Below are positions 47,451-59,636 of a stretch of DNA of 64,000 bases, in pieces. Below the pieces are notes generated by a model that searched no databases, was not told the origin of the DNA, and saw nothing but the letters and a program-made list of their open reading frames with translations. Origin of the DNA: Otatea glauca (Eukaryota > Streptophyta > Magnoliopsida > Poales > Poaceae). The stretch's first letter is position 1. Each line of letters begins with the position of its first letter. A program made the position numbers and the translations under genes. The stretch spans positions 62,001-126,000 of the forward strand of contig JAYEVK010000305.1 of NCBI GenBank assembly GCA_036346275.1, in the 5' to 3' direction.

Positions 47451-48565
47451 CTATTGCATCCAACGGGTTTGCTCTGTTGGCACTCTGAGACACTTCTTAA
47501 GCTGCGACACATGGAATACATCATGCACTCTGCCAAGGACCGAGGCAATTCTAAGCGATAAGCTACCTCTCCTCGGCGGCTCGGAATCTTGAGCGGACCA
47601 ATATATCTTGGCGCAAGCTTCCTTTAACGTGAAATCTTTTAACGCCCTTAAGAGGGTAACCACGAGATACACATGATCTTACGGTTGAAACTCAAATCTC
47701 GAAGGCGGTTATCTGCGTAGCTTTTCTGTCTTGGTGTGCTATCTTCAACCTCTCTCGATCATTGCGACTTGACTTTCGGCTTCCTCGAGAATGTCGGCGA
47801 AAACCAATCGCTCTCTGTTTCATTCCAATTCAATGGAGTCGACAAGCACGTCCATACAACGCCTCAAACGGTGACATCTGCAGGCTAGCTTGATAACCAT
47901 TATTGTAACTAAATTCTGCGTATGGCAAACATTTATCCCAAGATGTAGCATACGCTAGAGCACAAGCTCTCAACATATCTTCCAAAATCTGATTTACTCT
48001 TTCGATCGACCATGCATGCGGGTGATATGTTGTACTAAAATTCAGACGGGTTCCCATTGCTTCGTGCAACTTATTCCAAAATCTCGAGGTAAATTGGGTA
48101 CCTCTATCTGACACAATCTTCTTTGGCACTCCATGCAGACATACAATCCTTGACATGTACAATTACGCCAAGCGATCTCGGAGTAAGTGGTCTTTCTTGG
48201 GATGAAATGGCGACCTTGGTTAGGCGATCCACTATAACCCAAATGGAATCGTAACCTTTACGAGTCTTAGGTAAACCGGTGATAAAATCCATTCCGATTT
48301 CCTCCACTTCCATTCCGAATTTTTAGCAGTACAATGAGACCGGTGGTCTTTGATGCATGGCTTTTACCCTCTGACATACGTCGCATAAAGCAACATGCTC
48401 GGCCACTTCACGCTTCATATTTGGCCACCAGAATCTTTCTTTCAAATCTTGGTACATCTTAGCACTTCCTGGATGAATTGAGTACTTTGAATCATGAGCT
48501 TCCTCAAGAATCAATTGTTTCAGCTCCTTTTTATCCGGTACACAAATTCGACTTTTGAAGAACAT
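47451..48565 (-). pseudogene. pol: Gypsy integrase with C-terminal chromatin-targeting side, frame-shifted
   Basis: A first frame (48565-48323) has CVPDKKELKQLILEEAHDS, HPGSAKMYQDLKERFWWP and CDVCQRVK, the HHCC zinc domain. Then GMDFITGLPKTRKGYDSIWV (48298-48230) carries the first catalytic Asp. IVSDRGTQFTSRFW (48125-48085) carries the second, and WSIERVNQILEDMLRAC (about 48010-47960) carries the Glu (ERVNQ). The last block (47672-47451) ends with GRVHDVFHVSQLKKCLR, the segment that usually precedes a chromodomain. I count at least three frame shifts. The integrase would insert the cDNA into the genome. Confidence 0.88.
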
Positions 48566-48594
48566 GGTCCCTTGTTCATCGAGTAAAATCTACA

Positions 48595-49600
48595 CTAAGC
48601 CTTCTTCTTTTTAACTTTGATCTTAGAAATTTTATCGTCATCCTTACGGCCTTCTCTGTCGATCTTCAGCGTTGGCTTTACTTCAAGTGCGACTACCATT
48701 CCTTGAGCGACTTCCAACCTTAGTTTCGAAATTCCTTGCATAATTCGGTTGATCCTCCATTGACAATGTATTTGCGCTATGGCTCTTTCGACTCGAGCAT
48801 CCGCCACCACATTGGCTTTTCGAGGTGATAATGGATTCCCACATTATAATCCTTAATTAGCTCAAGCCATCTTATTTGTCTCATATTAGTCGACTTGAGT
48901 GAATATGTATTTGAGACTCTTATGGTCCGTATATATCTCACATCTATTTCCTATGAGATAATGGCGCCATATCTTTAAAGCATGCACTACGGCTGACTAA
49001 TTCCAAATCATGCGTTGGGTAATTCACTTCATGCGGTCTTAAGCGTCTCGGCGCATAAGCAACAACTTTGCCTTCTGCATTAACACGCATCCCAAGCCTT
49101 GCTTCAAGCATCGCGATAAATGTCAAATCCATTACGCACATCCGCAACACTAATACGGGGTGTTGTTAAGCGCTTCTTTAATTCCATGAAACTTTTCTCG
49201 CACTCTGGCGTCCATGAAAACTTCTTTTCTTTCTTTAACAATTGCGTCAAAGGTTTAGCAATTGTCGAGAATCCCTCTATGAACCGACGGTAGTATCCCG
49301 CCATTCCCAGAAAACTACGAATTTGAGTATGAGACTTGGTGGCTCCCAATGCAACATCGCATCCACTTTCTTTGGGATCATTGCGACTCCTTTGGTAGTC
49401 ATTACATGACCCAAAATTCGACTTTCTCCTTCGAATTCACACTTGCTAAACTTTGCATATAGTGATGCTCTCGACTGTCTAAAACCATCCTTAGATGTTC
49501 GCATGCTCTTCTTGGTCTTTGAGTAAACCAAAATATCGTCTATGAAGACCACAACGAACTTATCCAAGTAATCCATGAAAACCTTATTCATCATGTTCAT
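48595..49600 (-). pseudogene. pol: Gypsy RT C-terminal half, connection and RNase H, frame-shifted
   Basis: The frame at 49600-49277 has VVVFIDDILVYSKT, containing the FIDD form of the polymerase catalytic motif, then AKFSKCEF and ILGHVMTTKGV. The next frame (49349-49104) has RSFLGMAGYYRRFI and PLTQLLKKEKKFSWT. RNase H appears as GKVVAYAPRRLRPHEVNYPTHDLEL (about 49080-49010). The spacer to the integrase is weakly conserved (48810-48595). Function as for any Ty3 polymerase; not translatable here. Confidence 0.85.
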
Positions 49601-49776
49601 GAAATGTTTGGGGCATTAGTCAATCAAATGACATGTTGTGAACTCATAATGTCCATATCGCGTAGAAAACGCGGTCTTAGGCACATCCTGCGCTCGGATC
49701 TTCAAGCGATGGTATCACGAGCGAAGATCTATCTTGGAAAACTCAGCTCCTCTTAAGCGATCAAATAAGTCATCGA

Positions 49777-50256
49777 TCACGGCAGCGGATACTTATTCTT
49801 GATCGTTACTTCATTCAGTGCACGATAATCGATGCACATTCTAAGACTTCCGTCCTTTTTACGAACAAACAAAACCGGGGCTCCCCACGGTGATGAACTT
49901 GGTCTAATGAAACCTTTTTCTTGCAGTTCCTCAATCTGCTTCTTCATTTCCACTAACTCGTCGGTAGGCATCCGATATGGTCTCTTTGATATCGGTGCTG
50001 TCCCTGGTGCTACTTCAATCACGAACTCGATATCACGGTCTGGTGGCAATCCTGGCAAATCTTCTGGAAACACATCCGGGTATTCCCTGGCTACTGGCAC
50101 ATCTTCCATGCTGATGGCTTTCACGCTGTTGACCACTAACTGCCCATCTCGAACTGCGGTCGCTTGAAACTCCACTTTCTTGCCACTAGGGCCTTCCAAA
50201 GTCACGATCCTTCGGCCACAATCCAAAACGACCTTATGCTTTGACGACCAATCCAT
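49777..50256 (-). pseudogene. pol: Gypsy protease tail and RT N-terminal half
   Basis: A 159-codon uninterrupted frame. It starts in the protease C-terminal side (MDWSSKHKVVLDCGRRIVTL). EYPDVFPEDLPGLPPDRDI, PYRMPTDELVEMKKQ and GFIRPSSSPWGAPVLFVRKK follow, ending in RMCIDYRALNEVTIKNKYPL. These are the classic first blocks of Ty3-gypsy RT. The frame breaks just before the next block; the DLRSGYHQ-type region is decayed at 49777-49600. Confidence 0.9.
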
Positions 50257-50299
50257 TCCAAGGATGACGTCTAGGATTGCGCGTCTATCAAGATAAGAT

Positions 50300-51671
50300 T
50301 CACTAGAATTCTATCCCATCCATAAGCAACTTAGCTCCCAAACACCCAAGGCTAGATCTAAGCTCGGATCACGGGGCTTGGACTAAAGCACACACTTAAG
50401 ATTCACCACTTTAAATCCATTCTTGGTTGCAAAACTTTGAGAAACAAGCGAATCGAAGCTCGTAATCAAACAAAGCGTAGCAGTCTTGAGTTGACCGGGA
50501 ACTTACCCGACGACGCGTCATTGCCTCTTGAGCTCCATCGGCGGTGATGTGGTTGATCCTTCCACGCCTTGTTGATTGCGGCGTTGCTCGACTTGACACG
50601 GCGCACGATTTCCTCCTAAGGTTGGTGCCTTAGCGGGTGTTGTTCCTGGTTGAAACGAATCGGCGTGATGCCTCCTTACGTGGACACCTATTTGAAAAGT
50701 GCCTGGCTCGTTGCGGTATAGCATCTTTTCACTTTGTGGATTCTTGATTTCCTCACGGTGCATTGTTGCCTGTCTTTGGTGTCAAAGCTACGATTGGCGG
50801 GCGAGTGCGAGGGTTGATGTCTTGTTTCGGCTAGTGGTTGGAATCTAGCAAATTCTTGTGGTGACATCCTCAAACGCAGATGGTTTGGGCGTCCACCCGA
50901 TTGTTCATCAAGCGCTTACGGTTTCACCTAGCTCTTTGCGCTTATCTTCTAGGATCAAAGCCTTATTTACCAGCTCACGAAAATCGGAAAGTTGTGGGTG
51001 ATCGGCCCCACTGCGATCTGAATTGATCCCTTCATGAAACGAGGCGCCTAGCTTTGTCCGTCGCTCGTCTTGAGGGCATAGCGAGCTAAGCGGGTAAACT
51101 TATTCGGTACTCGGCCTTTGGTTGGCCTCCTTGTTTGAGCCACGAACTCTTCCTTCTTTAGGTCCATCATTCCCTCCGGGACATGATCTTGGCGGAAAGC
51201 ATTAGTAAACTCCTCCGGGTTATCTCTGTGGGGCTCCATGAGCGGCACATGAGTTCTCCCACCACTCTGCGGCGGTCCCTTCCGGTTGATGAGAGGCGTA
51301 AAGCACCTTCTCATTTCCTTCACTTGTGTGATGTGCGACTTTTTCTCAATTGTCCTAAGCCGGTCCATCGGCTTCCAAAGGATTCACATTTCCCAAAAAG
51401 TTGGTGGCCTAGTCCTCATAAAATCGATAGCTTTGACATAGGTCGAGGTCCACCATGATTGTTCGAGTTGCGTGGTTGTTGTGATTTCTTCTTTGCATTG
51501 GTCATCTCTTTGCATCCGCCGCATCATTGTCTGCATCAGTTGAGTCTGCGCTGAGAAATGCTCCTAGATTCTGCATGTCTACTGTCGGTGGTTGAGGGCT
51601 GCCTCCGTCATTGGGGTTGTCATTCGACGATCCACTTCTGAAGCACCGTTGTTCCCTCGAGTATTCACCAT
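50300..51671 (-). pseudogene. gag: Gypsy gag, heavily frame-shifted
   Basis: The minus-strand start ATG at 51671 gives MVNTRGNN, as in the copy at 1884. Nucleotide alignment with 1141-1884 is clear to about 50910 (for example aagccttatttaccagctc), but reading frames are short because of many small losses. One frame (51368-51048) shows DRLRTIEKKSHITQV-like gag core. The zinc knuckle and protease start should lie at 50300-50900; I could not read them with certainty. Confidence 0.75.
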
Positions 51672-52131
51672 CTGACGATTACCTCTTAGGTTAGGAAAGG
51701 TAGATGTAGCATAGATGAGGAGTAAGATTTTCTAAAGCGGGGAGATAGGTTATACCCAAACTGAAATAATTCTTTATTTATTCTTGGTATGGCTGCTTAT
51801 TTAAGCCTACAAGCTTTGCAACACATACTGCACACTCAGCAATACAAAGAAGCAAACTAAACACGCAACCTTAACGTCAACTAGAAAGGTAAAGACTAAC
51901 TTAAAGACGCGACTCACACTCGAGTCTCAACACGGCTCCAAGGTCGACACTCACTCATCCGACCACCTGGTGAGGTGACCAGCGCATACACGGTGGATGG
52001 CGGGCATCGGAGCGAACCTATCACGTGACCTACTCACGGGTCCTCCGCAACAACGGGTCTGCACTCCCCTCGGCTCCCTCTCGCTCCTCTGGATCCTCCT
52101 CGGACTCCTCGGTGGCTCTGAACTCCCCGAG

Positions 52132-52834
52132 TCACGCGCTCGGCTCGTCCTCAAGCGCCTCGGGGCCTCTCCCGGCTCGGTGATCATCCCGATGGTGAAG
52201 CACGGTCACCTCGAGCTCTGCTCGGCCACTCTGAGTGCCTCGTACGATCTCGGCTCTGGTAGTATCTCTCATATGATCCTCTGGGCAAGGCGAACTCCGC
52301 AAGGTGCGCCGCAGTGGCACACTCGTCCTCCACGATCTGTCGTCTTGGCACGCTTGAACGTCTGGGTGAAGTCGGAACAACGAGTCGTGAAGCTCGTCAG
52401 CGTAGTCGTGGCAGAACACGGCGAAGAGCAAGTCGGGCAACCTCCTGAATTGCAACCTCGTACGAGGATCTTCTGGCAGAGATGTTGATTGGCCTGCTAG
52501 CTTCCTCGTTCTCTCGAGCGTAGATGATCAGCTTGCAAATAAATCCTCGGTGTACACCGTTCACTGTCCAGCTGCCTCCTCGGTAAAGTGGGCGGTAGAA
52601 GCCTCCAAGCGTCTGAAGTACTCTCCACAGCTCCATGGCGTAGCCGCCAGCTGACTCCTCAAAGGTCGGAACGATCGGCATCTGCTCCACAAGAACTTTG
52701 AATAAGTTCTCCACCCGAAACGGCAAGTAAGACGGTAAATTCAGCAAAGGCAAGACGTAGAGAATGAGATGAGTCAAGAGTGTTTTATTAATCAAATTTA
52801 GATTTTCTTTTATAAAATAGTTTTGGACTCTCAC
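52132..52834 (-). pseudogene. Extra reading frame between primer site and gag, copy 2
   Basis: A minus-strand frame from 52834 encodes MPIVPTFEESAGGYAMELWR, then VLQTLGGFYRPLYRGGSWTV, GVHRGFICKLIIYARENEEA and IQEVARLALRR to about 52400. A frame shift leads to DYADELHDSLFRLHP and MRDTTRAEIV. In the best-aligned 43-residue block 26 residues are identical to the copy at 2366-2859. It resembles no retroviral protein I know. The start is uncertain: a Met at about 52684 lies next to the conserved part, while the longer upstream extension has no counterpart I could confirm. Confidence 0.6.
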
Positions 52835-52878
52835 AAGACACCTCCATACTATCTAAGGCCAAAACCTACAGTCAGTAT

Positions 52879-52890
52879 GCTCTGATACCA
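52879..52890 (-). promoter_or_regulatory. Primer-binding site, initiator Met-tRNA
   Basis: The minus strand reads TGGTATCAGAGC, a perfect match to the usual plant retrotransposon site, four bases inside the 5' LTR. Confidence 0.92.
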
Positions 52891-52894
52891 CCTC

Positions 52895-55800
52895 TGTAAG
52901 GACCCGAATCCACTGATTCGAACCCACTGTGTTTACCGCACTAGTTCCAGGATCAACGCTAGTGCACACAGATTAACATTGGTACATATCACATCATACA
53001 CAACGATAATAGAATAATAGTTCATTTATTGATATAGCTAAATGTATGATCTTATGACCAACTTACATTATTAAGCCACCAGGCAAGGCGAGAATATAAA
53101 CTAATAATTAAGCGTGGAAAGTAGAAACGTAGATAGCTCATCAGTTCACCACAGGCAACCAACAAGGCTCGGACCCTAATGACTCGTGTCTTCACGGACT
53201 TCATCTTCCAACACAGTGTAGATTCCTCAACTGTTGATTATTGTTGTTTGGCAAGGGTGAGTACTTAAAGCACTCAACAAGTTGTGCACAGAATGCAGTT
53301 CTATTTATCTATATGTAAGGCTTATTCCAAAGGATAGGCTATCATGGCTATTTTGCAATAAGCAGCATTTATGAACAAATACAATAATAGATTGTAAAGA
53401 ATGTAAAACGAATAGCAATAATAAATAAATTCAGTATTTCTCAAGTAAACCAAGTTTCCAATCCTAAATCAAGTTCCAATCTTCCATATGGCAATCCTGC
53501 CATCCCAACCAAGTTGTCCGATTTATTAAACTAACCCTTAAGCGTAATTCCGAGCATTGCTCAATACATGAGCACGGCTATCCGAATAGTTTCACACTCT
53601 GCAGAGGTTATGCACTTTACCCACGTGATACAACCAAACACCACAAAGGCGAGAGATTATAACAAAGCCTTTACAATGCTCTATCTTAATCCGATACTAC
53701 CCGCTAAGGTTTCAACACTGGCGGGTCTGTAAACCACATCCAGGGCCCCCCTCTTGCGCCATGTGAATTACACCCTGACTCGGGAACTCACACCGACCAC
53801 GATAGTATCAACATTAAGACTTTGCAAATTACTCAGCTAGGCTGGCCCATACCAGACATGTGGTTGCATGATTGACTCAGGTCAAAGGCTTGCAAGGTTA
53901 AGTCCTTAGTGTGATCAAGGCAAGACTTCCACATACCTCTCGCCCATCGGGCCCACCTTGGCCTCCTCGCCTTTGCCACTTGCCCCAATCTAAGTGATTA
54001 TCACCCAGTTGATTACCAAGCACCACGTGCCATCAACAATTCAACATCGTTGCGTGACATGACTCGCCACAACAACTCAATCTCATCGTGTGATCCCACA
54101 TGACACACAAGTTCATAACATTGTTCCATATACCATTAATCAAGATTAATTATCAATGATTCTGACACATGTGATGACGTGGCATGGCTAAGCAACTATT
54201 ACGAACTAAACCTCCAATGTTGATTATAATTATTAACCAACTATATTAAACCAATCTAGGGTGACAATGGATCATGGCATACAATGACAAGGTAGGGTAT
54301 AGATCAATCTGGTATTTTAGCTAAGCCCAATCTAATTTGAAACAGTTGTATATTTGAAATATATGCAATAGCGTAAATCAAACATAGCAATTTTATAAAC
54401 ATGGGTTCAACATGATAAAGCACAACTTGCCTTGGAATAGGTCCTGATCTTGATCTGAAGTTTGCTCTTGAGTTGCTGGATCTTCCTCCGAAGCGTCGCA
54501 CAATTCAACGTCTACGCGTACCGAAAGAGAAAAGCAAATAAATAGCAAAACAGAGAGCAATTGAACTCCAAAAATCAAATAAAATTCACCATTAAATAGA
54601 TCTCAATTTTACAAATTTTTAGAAATTTGAATCACTCAAATCCGAGTTACGATGCAAAAGATATAGCCTTTTGAAATTTGAAATAAATACTGAAATCAGA
54701 AAATCAGAAATTCGAAATTAACAGATTTATTTTTATTCTGAAAAACTGATTTATGACGTCAGCGTGACATCAGCATGACGCAGCGCTGGACCGAACCAAT
54801 CAGAAGCCGACGCGTGTCCCGGTCCATGGACTGAGTCCACAGCGTGGCTCCGGACCACGGTGAACCCGGTGCACGACGCTTCGGCCTCTGCGCTTGACAC
54901 GCGGCACGATCTGATTGGACGCACGCATGGTTCGATCTGAACCGCAGAAACATGATCGGATGGCTAGCGATCTCGCACGACGCGGCAGCGCATCAACCAA
55001 CCGATCTAGATCTGACGGTCCGCAACGCCCCCACTCACGGCACACGCGGCACGATCTCACCTCTCCGCTACGGATCGGACGGTCGATAGCTTCCCTGGCG
55101 CTGATGGCCATGCGGCGGCGAAGAAGACACCGGAGTTGGAGACGACGACGGCGCGGCAGCGAAACAGCGGTCCCACGGCGATGTTTCTTTGCGGTGCACA
55201 CGTATCTCGGCACGGGGATCTCGGCTCCGGTCCTTAGGTCGACGAAGGCAGCGAGTCGGCGGCGCTTTTTGCCAAAAACCGCGGCGGCGTGAAGGTGTAC
55301 TCCGGTGAGGTCGAGCGACTGCTACGGAGCTCCTCAGCGTCGCGCGGACAGATGAAATATGCGAAGCTCACGAGGAACCTTGGGGCTTACCCCGGCCTTA
55401 AATAGCCTCGGCGTCCGAGCCCTACACGGCGAAGAAGTTCAGCGTCGTTACGACGGCGAACTCCGAGTCCGAACCGGAGACGACGACGTCTCGGCCGTAC
55501 GCGTGTCGCGAATCCCCCGGTCACGATCCGAACTCCTACGCGGCGCAATCTGAACCGAAGAAATGCGATCGGACGGCTGCGGAATTAGGGTTTGCTCTGG
55601 CGGGTGGACTGGGCCGCGGGCTTGCTGGGCCACAGGTTGTGGGCCGGCCCGACAACTGATTCATTGGCTTTTAAAGGATTTTACATTTAAAATAATTACA
55701 GAAATTCATTTAATTTGTTTTAGGCAATAAAATAATCAGGAAAAATCCAAAAAAAATCTCAAAAATACTGTGAGACATTCTGGACTCAAATAAAATATTT

Positions 55801-55975
55801 TTACCAAAACTTTATTTTAACTTTGCACAGATTTAAATACTTTTGGATAAAAAGCAATAAACTTGAAATAAGATTTAATTCAAATAAATCCAGAAAAATC
55901 TAAATAAATTCCAGAAAATCATAAATGCACATTTAAGCAATAAAATAATATTTGGCAGATTTTTGGGATGTTACA
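52895..55975 (-). repeat. 5' LTR of the full gypsy element (3081 bp)
   Basis: It runs from TGTAAGGACCC to GGATGTTACA. The TATA-like site (minus-strand TATTTAA) is at 55398-55404. The plus-strand frame at 54915-55292 lies in the GC-rich LTR section and is not a gene. Confidence 0.93.
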
Positions 55976-57600
55976 GCTTCTCCTATTTGCAAAACACATT
56001 TGCAAATCAAAGCTCCATGCAAAGAACACATCAATAAAATTGTAAGCATGAGCTACAACTATTTGCAAATATTTGCTCCATGCAAAAACCAAATCAAGAG
56101 AGTGTGAGCTAGAACAAGCGGGATTGAGCTATCAACACATGATGAGACTCAAGTTATAAGACTCAACCCTTCTTAATAGTACGGCAACCTATACTAGCAA
56201 CCGGATCTCCCAACCAAACACTGAGACCGATAAAAGACTAGGAACACATCCTTAGGCCTATGCTAGTTATACCTTTGCCTCTAGCACATCCACTTGGAGC
56301 TTTTATGATTACCATCATCTTCTCTCCAAGTCGGGATCTCGTCTCGTTCATCAACACATGATAGACTCCCTTTGCTCTTCTCTTCGAGATCTCTCATTGA
56401 TGCCCATCAACACATAATGGCATCCATCTTCCGGATTCTTGACTTGATGGCAATCAACACATGATCCTATCCAAACCTTCATTAACGTTGGACTTAGCCT
56501 ACTTTCACAACTCATAGAAAAGGTTAGTCCAATAAACACGGTTGTCTCTATTAACACATAATGGCTACCTCTAAGATCCTTTGATCTAATCCCTTGATGA
56601 TTGACCACAACCCAAATCAATTGATTGAAATAATTTGATTTGTCTTGAATATATTAATGCAACTAATGCTTCATATACTCAAGAACTTTTCGTTTGTCTT
56701 TAACCAACAAAGAACACCATCAACACATGATTGGTTTTTTGATGATTGAATGACAACCGAACACAATTTAAATTGACTTTAAATTGTCATGAGTATATAT
56801 TAACTACACAAGTTTTATATACTCATTTTGATGGTTTCTATGTAATGATCCAAATTATATGGAGTGGTGGAAAGAGATCAATACTATTTAGACCATGAAG
56901 CATAGAATAAACTCCATTAAATATGTGCACATATAAAATTGAACTTGAACCAGTATGCACATATTCCATTTGAGATTGCTTTGGAGTTTGTCCTATATTA
57001 ACATGAGTATATTACAACTACACAAGTTTTATATATATACTCAAGAGTTTGTTTCAAAGTAAAATCATTTATAAATGGAAAGAGGTAAATGGATCAATAC
57101 TATTGAAACTTCAAGATTAAGCATAAACTCCCCTTACATGTGTGCATTCATTTATATATGGAAATGAAAACAATATGCACATCTTAAGATTGAGACTACT
57201 GTGAAGTTCATCCTTTATCTTGAATTCAAGGAATGCATCTAGAAATAATAGAGTTGTATTAGATGCATACCTTTGGGATTTTCATTTTTTATTGAGATGA
57301 GACTAAACAAAAGTATACTCAATAAAAGAGTTAGTCTCATATTCAATATAATCATGAATATTTTATCCAAGGAATGCAACAGATATGATAATATGAACTC
57401 GAATGCATACATTTGATATTTTCATCTTTTTCATCCAAAAGAGACTAATAAGAGTTAAGCTCAACAAAAGAGTTAGCCTCATAAAATGATTCGTCATTAA
57501 TTAACAATTGAGACTAATCAATATTATAATTATCAAAATTAGTCTCAATATTAGATTTGTCATTAACACCAAAACCTAATTAATAGAGCTTGAACTTTCA

Positions 57601-59111
57601 ATCTGTCCCTTTTTCGTGATTGATGATAAATCCAAGCTTAATAATCAAATTTGAATGAAAATCATCATATTGAGATAATTTAATCTATTTGAACATATAA
57701 GCATACCTTTGAGCAATTTAAGCATTAACAATTGAGAATGCATATAAGAGATTTTTAGAATGAATAAATATGCTTCTCTTTGAAGACATGCACAAAGCAT
57801 TCAAATAAAATTTTCCTTTGCAATCAAATACCCCAAACAACCAATAAATTCTCTCCCTTAACCAAATAAGATATTAAGCTCCCACAAATTCTCTCCCTTT
57901 TAGCATTAAACACAAAAAATGGAAAACAAGTCAAAAAAGGAGACCTTTCAGAATAAAGAGCACGGCAAGGAAATACCACTTTGAAGAAAGGAGAGCCTGG
58001 CAAGAATTTATCCGAAATAAGGTCATAAGAAGTTTTGAAATAAATGCAAATGACTAATTTGGGAAATCAGTTTTTAGATTTTAAATAAGGACCAAGAAAT
58101 CTGAAAAATTTTGTAATATGTCCTAAAAGAATAAATCAACATGAAAAGAGGCCATAGTTTAAGTTAAGCTCGAAAAGAGATATTTGAAACAAATTCAAAT
58201 AAACTCCTCATTTTATTAGGCATTTCAACTCACGAAAGGAGTCTTTGAGAGCCTAATAGCGCTTAAACGAAGAAAACATCCAAACGAGCTTCAAATTTTT
58301 AAGAAATCATTTGTACGAAAGTTTTAAAGAAGCATCACTTATATTACCACTTAAAGAAAACATAAAACTTGTGAGTATCAATTTCTAAAAAGATACCACT
58401 TGTAATGCTTATTTTTCAATTGATACCACATGTAAAGATTGTTTTTCAAATGATACTATATGTAAGAGATACCACTTGTACAGATAATTTTGCATGAGAT
58501 TACCACTTTGAGAAAAACATTGACATTTGTTTTAAAACAAACTCATTTCCTCGAAGATCAATACTATATGTCAATTAAAGATCAACTTGATACCATGAAA
58601 TACACGAAGAGAGCCTCTTCCAAGCAATCAAAACTTGAATAAACTAACTCTAAAAGGATTTTAAGATAAATTATAGAGCTAATACATTTAATCATGCTCA
58701 AGTTTTGTTTTGGGAGGTTCTTCCAACTTGAAGATATGAAAACCACAAAGATTTCAAAGATCTAGAATTTCAGATTTTTTTCAGATTTTGATATTTAATT
58801 TAGGCTTCAAAAGATGGCTGAAAAAATGCTTAAATGAGGTGTAAAAAATCTGATAAATTTTGATATAATAGATCAACTATTGAGGATCAATTTTCATTAT
58901 AATGATATCCTCAAATTATTATCTGATTTGATACAAAATTCACAAATCAGCTCAAAAACATGCAAAAGTCTGAATTTTCAGCATTTGATCAAAGAGAGAA
59001 AATCCCATAACTTTTTCAAATAAAATTGAAATTATTTGAAATTATACAAAAACATACTTTGGGATCATAAAAAGGAATTTTCGAAATGTTTGAATTTTCG
59101 AAAAAAGGTTG
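57601..59111 (-). other. AT-rich remnant, possibly Sirevirus 3' non-coding region
   Basis: It contains ttctctccctttt phrases (about 57850 and 57890) like those next to the other Sirevirus 3' LTR, and direct repeats of gataccacttgtaa (58385-58480). There is no frame of note. It ends where CACTA-like sequence starts. Confidence 0.35.
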
Positions 59112-59360
59112 GTCTACTCCTGTGCGACAAAAACATTAATCAGTATTGATAGATACATTTGAGACAGCTCGCATGGTCACAAACAAGTTTATATTCGTGA
59201 CAAAATTCTTGCCACCGATGATACTTTAGCGGCAAAATATTTTCCACTGTTTCGAAAGAAATAGTGATAACTGAATCACCGCAATTACTTTTTGAAAAAG
59301 TGGCGTAAAAAATGCACATCTATTAATTTGTGGCAACAACATCATCATAAATTATGAGTG
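59112..59360. mobile_element. CACTA-like subterminal segment
   Basis: It starts tctactcctgtgcgac, which resembles a CACTA end. The following 240 bp recur in order at 60166-60256 plus 61171-61320 (tgatagatacattt, cttgccaccgatg, tttttgaaaaagtggc, ggcaacaacatcatcat). The second copy is interrupted by a solo LTR, so this copy shows the empty site. Confidence 0.5.
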
Positions 59361-59374
59361 GTGCTAGGTGACGT

Positions 59375-59631
59375 GGCCCATTCGTTTCAGCTTCTGCTTA
59401 AGAAAAAGGTGATTGTTTGCTGAACGGAAGGATTCTAGACAGCTTCTTTCATAATCAGAAGTTGTTCTCTACATAGAATCAGAATCCGGTTGAAATCTAT
59501 TTCTCGCTAATTCTTGTCGGCCTGGTCCAGAACCTAGAAGTCGTAGTCAGTCCGACCTAATTCTCCTATAATCAGAAACAACTTCATCTATAATTCAGAA
59601 TTCATAATCTAAAAGTTGAAACAAACGAGCC
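59375..59631. mobile_element. Small TIR element (257 bp)
   Basis: The ends GGCCCATTCGTTTCAGCTTC and, reversed, GGCTCGTTTGTTTCAACTTT pair well. No convincing target duplication was seen. It resembles the Tourist-like MITE at 42552. Confidence 0.5.
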
Positions 59632-59636
59632 TTAAT

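Larger units (their letters stand above)
44191..55975 (-). mobile_element. Full-length Tekay/Del-like Ty3-gypsy retrotransposon, 11.8 kb
   Basis: LTRs lie at 44191-47234 and 52895-55975. The flanks are gctta (44186-44190) and gcttc (55976-55980), a 4-of-5 target duplication. On the minus strand from right to left come the PBS, an extra ORF, gag, protease-RT, RNase H, integrase with a chromodomain-side tail, a polypurine tract (47235-47248) and the 3' LTR. The integrase lies after RT, as in all Ty3-gypsy elements. Every coding block is broken by small frame shifts. Many are losses of the middle base of CAG, CTG or CCG, possibly a sequence-quality effect, so the living element may be more intact than it looks. 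Confidence 0.92.
41895..57600 (-). mobile_element. Probable 3' LTR of a truncated Sirevirus-like element, interrupted by later insertions
   Basis: The stretch starts tgtaagatcgagaatgtcg and contains ggggggtgaat, a phrase also found near the start of the Sirevirus LTR at 18922. It is cut by a Tourist-like MITE (42552-43140) and by the gypsy element (44191-55975). The sequence on either side of the gypsy element shares the same caaaacacatttgcaaat repeats. It may end at 57600 (ctttca), followed by tctgtccctttttcgtgat, which on the minus strand resembles a polypurine tract. No second LTR and no pol were found. The call rests on composition and layout. Confidence 0.45.
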
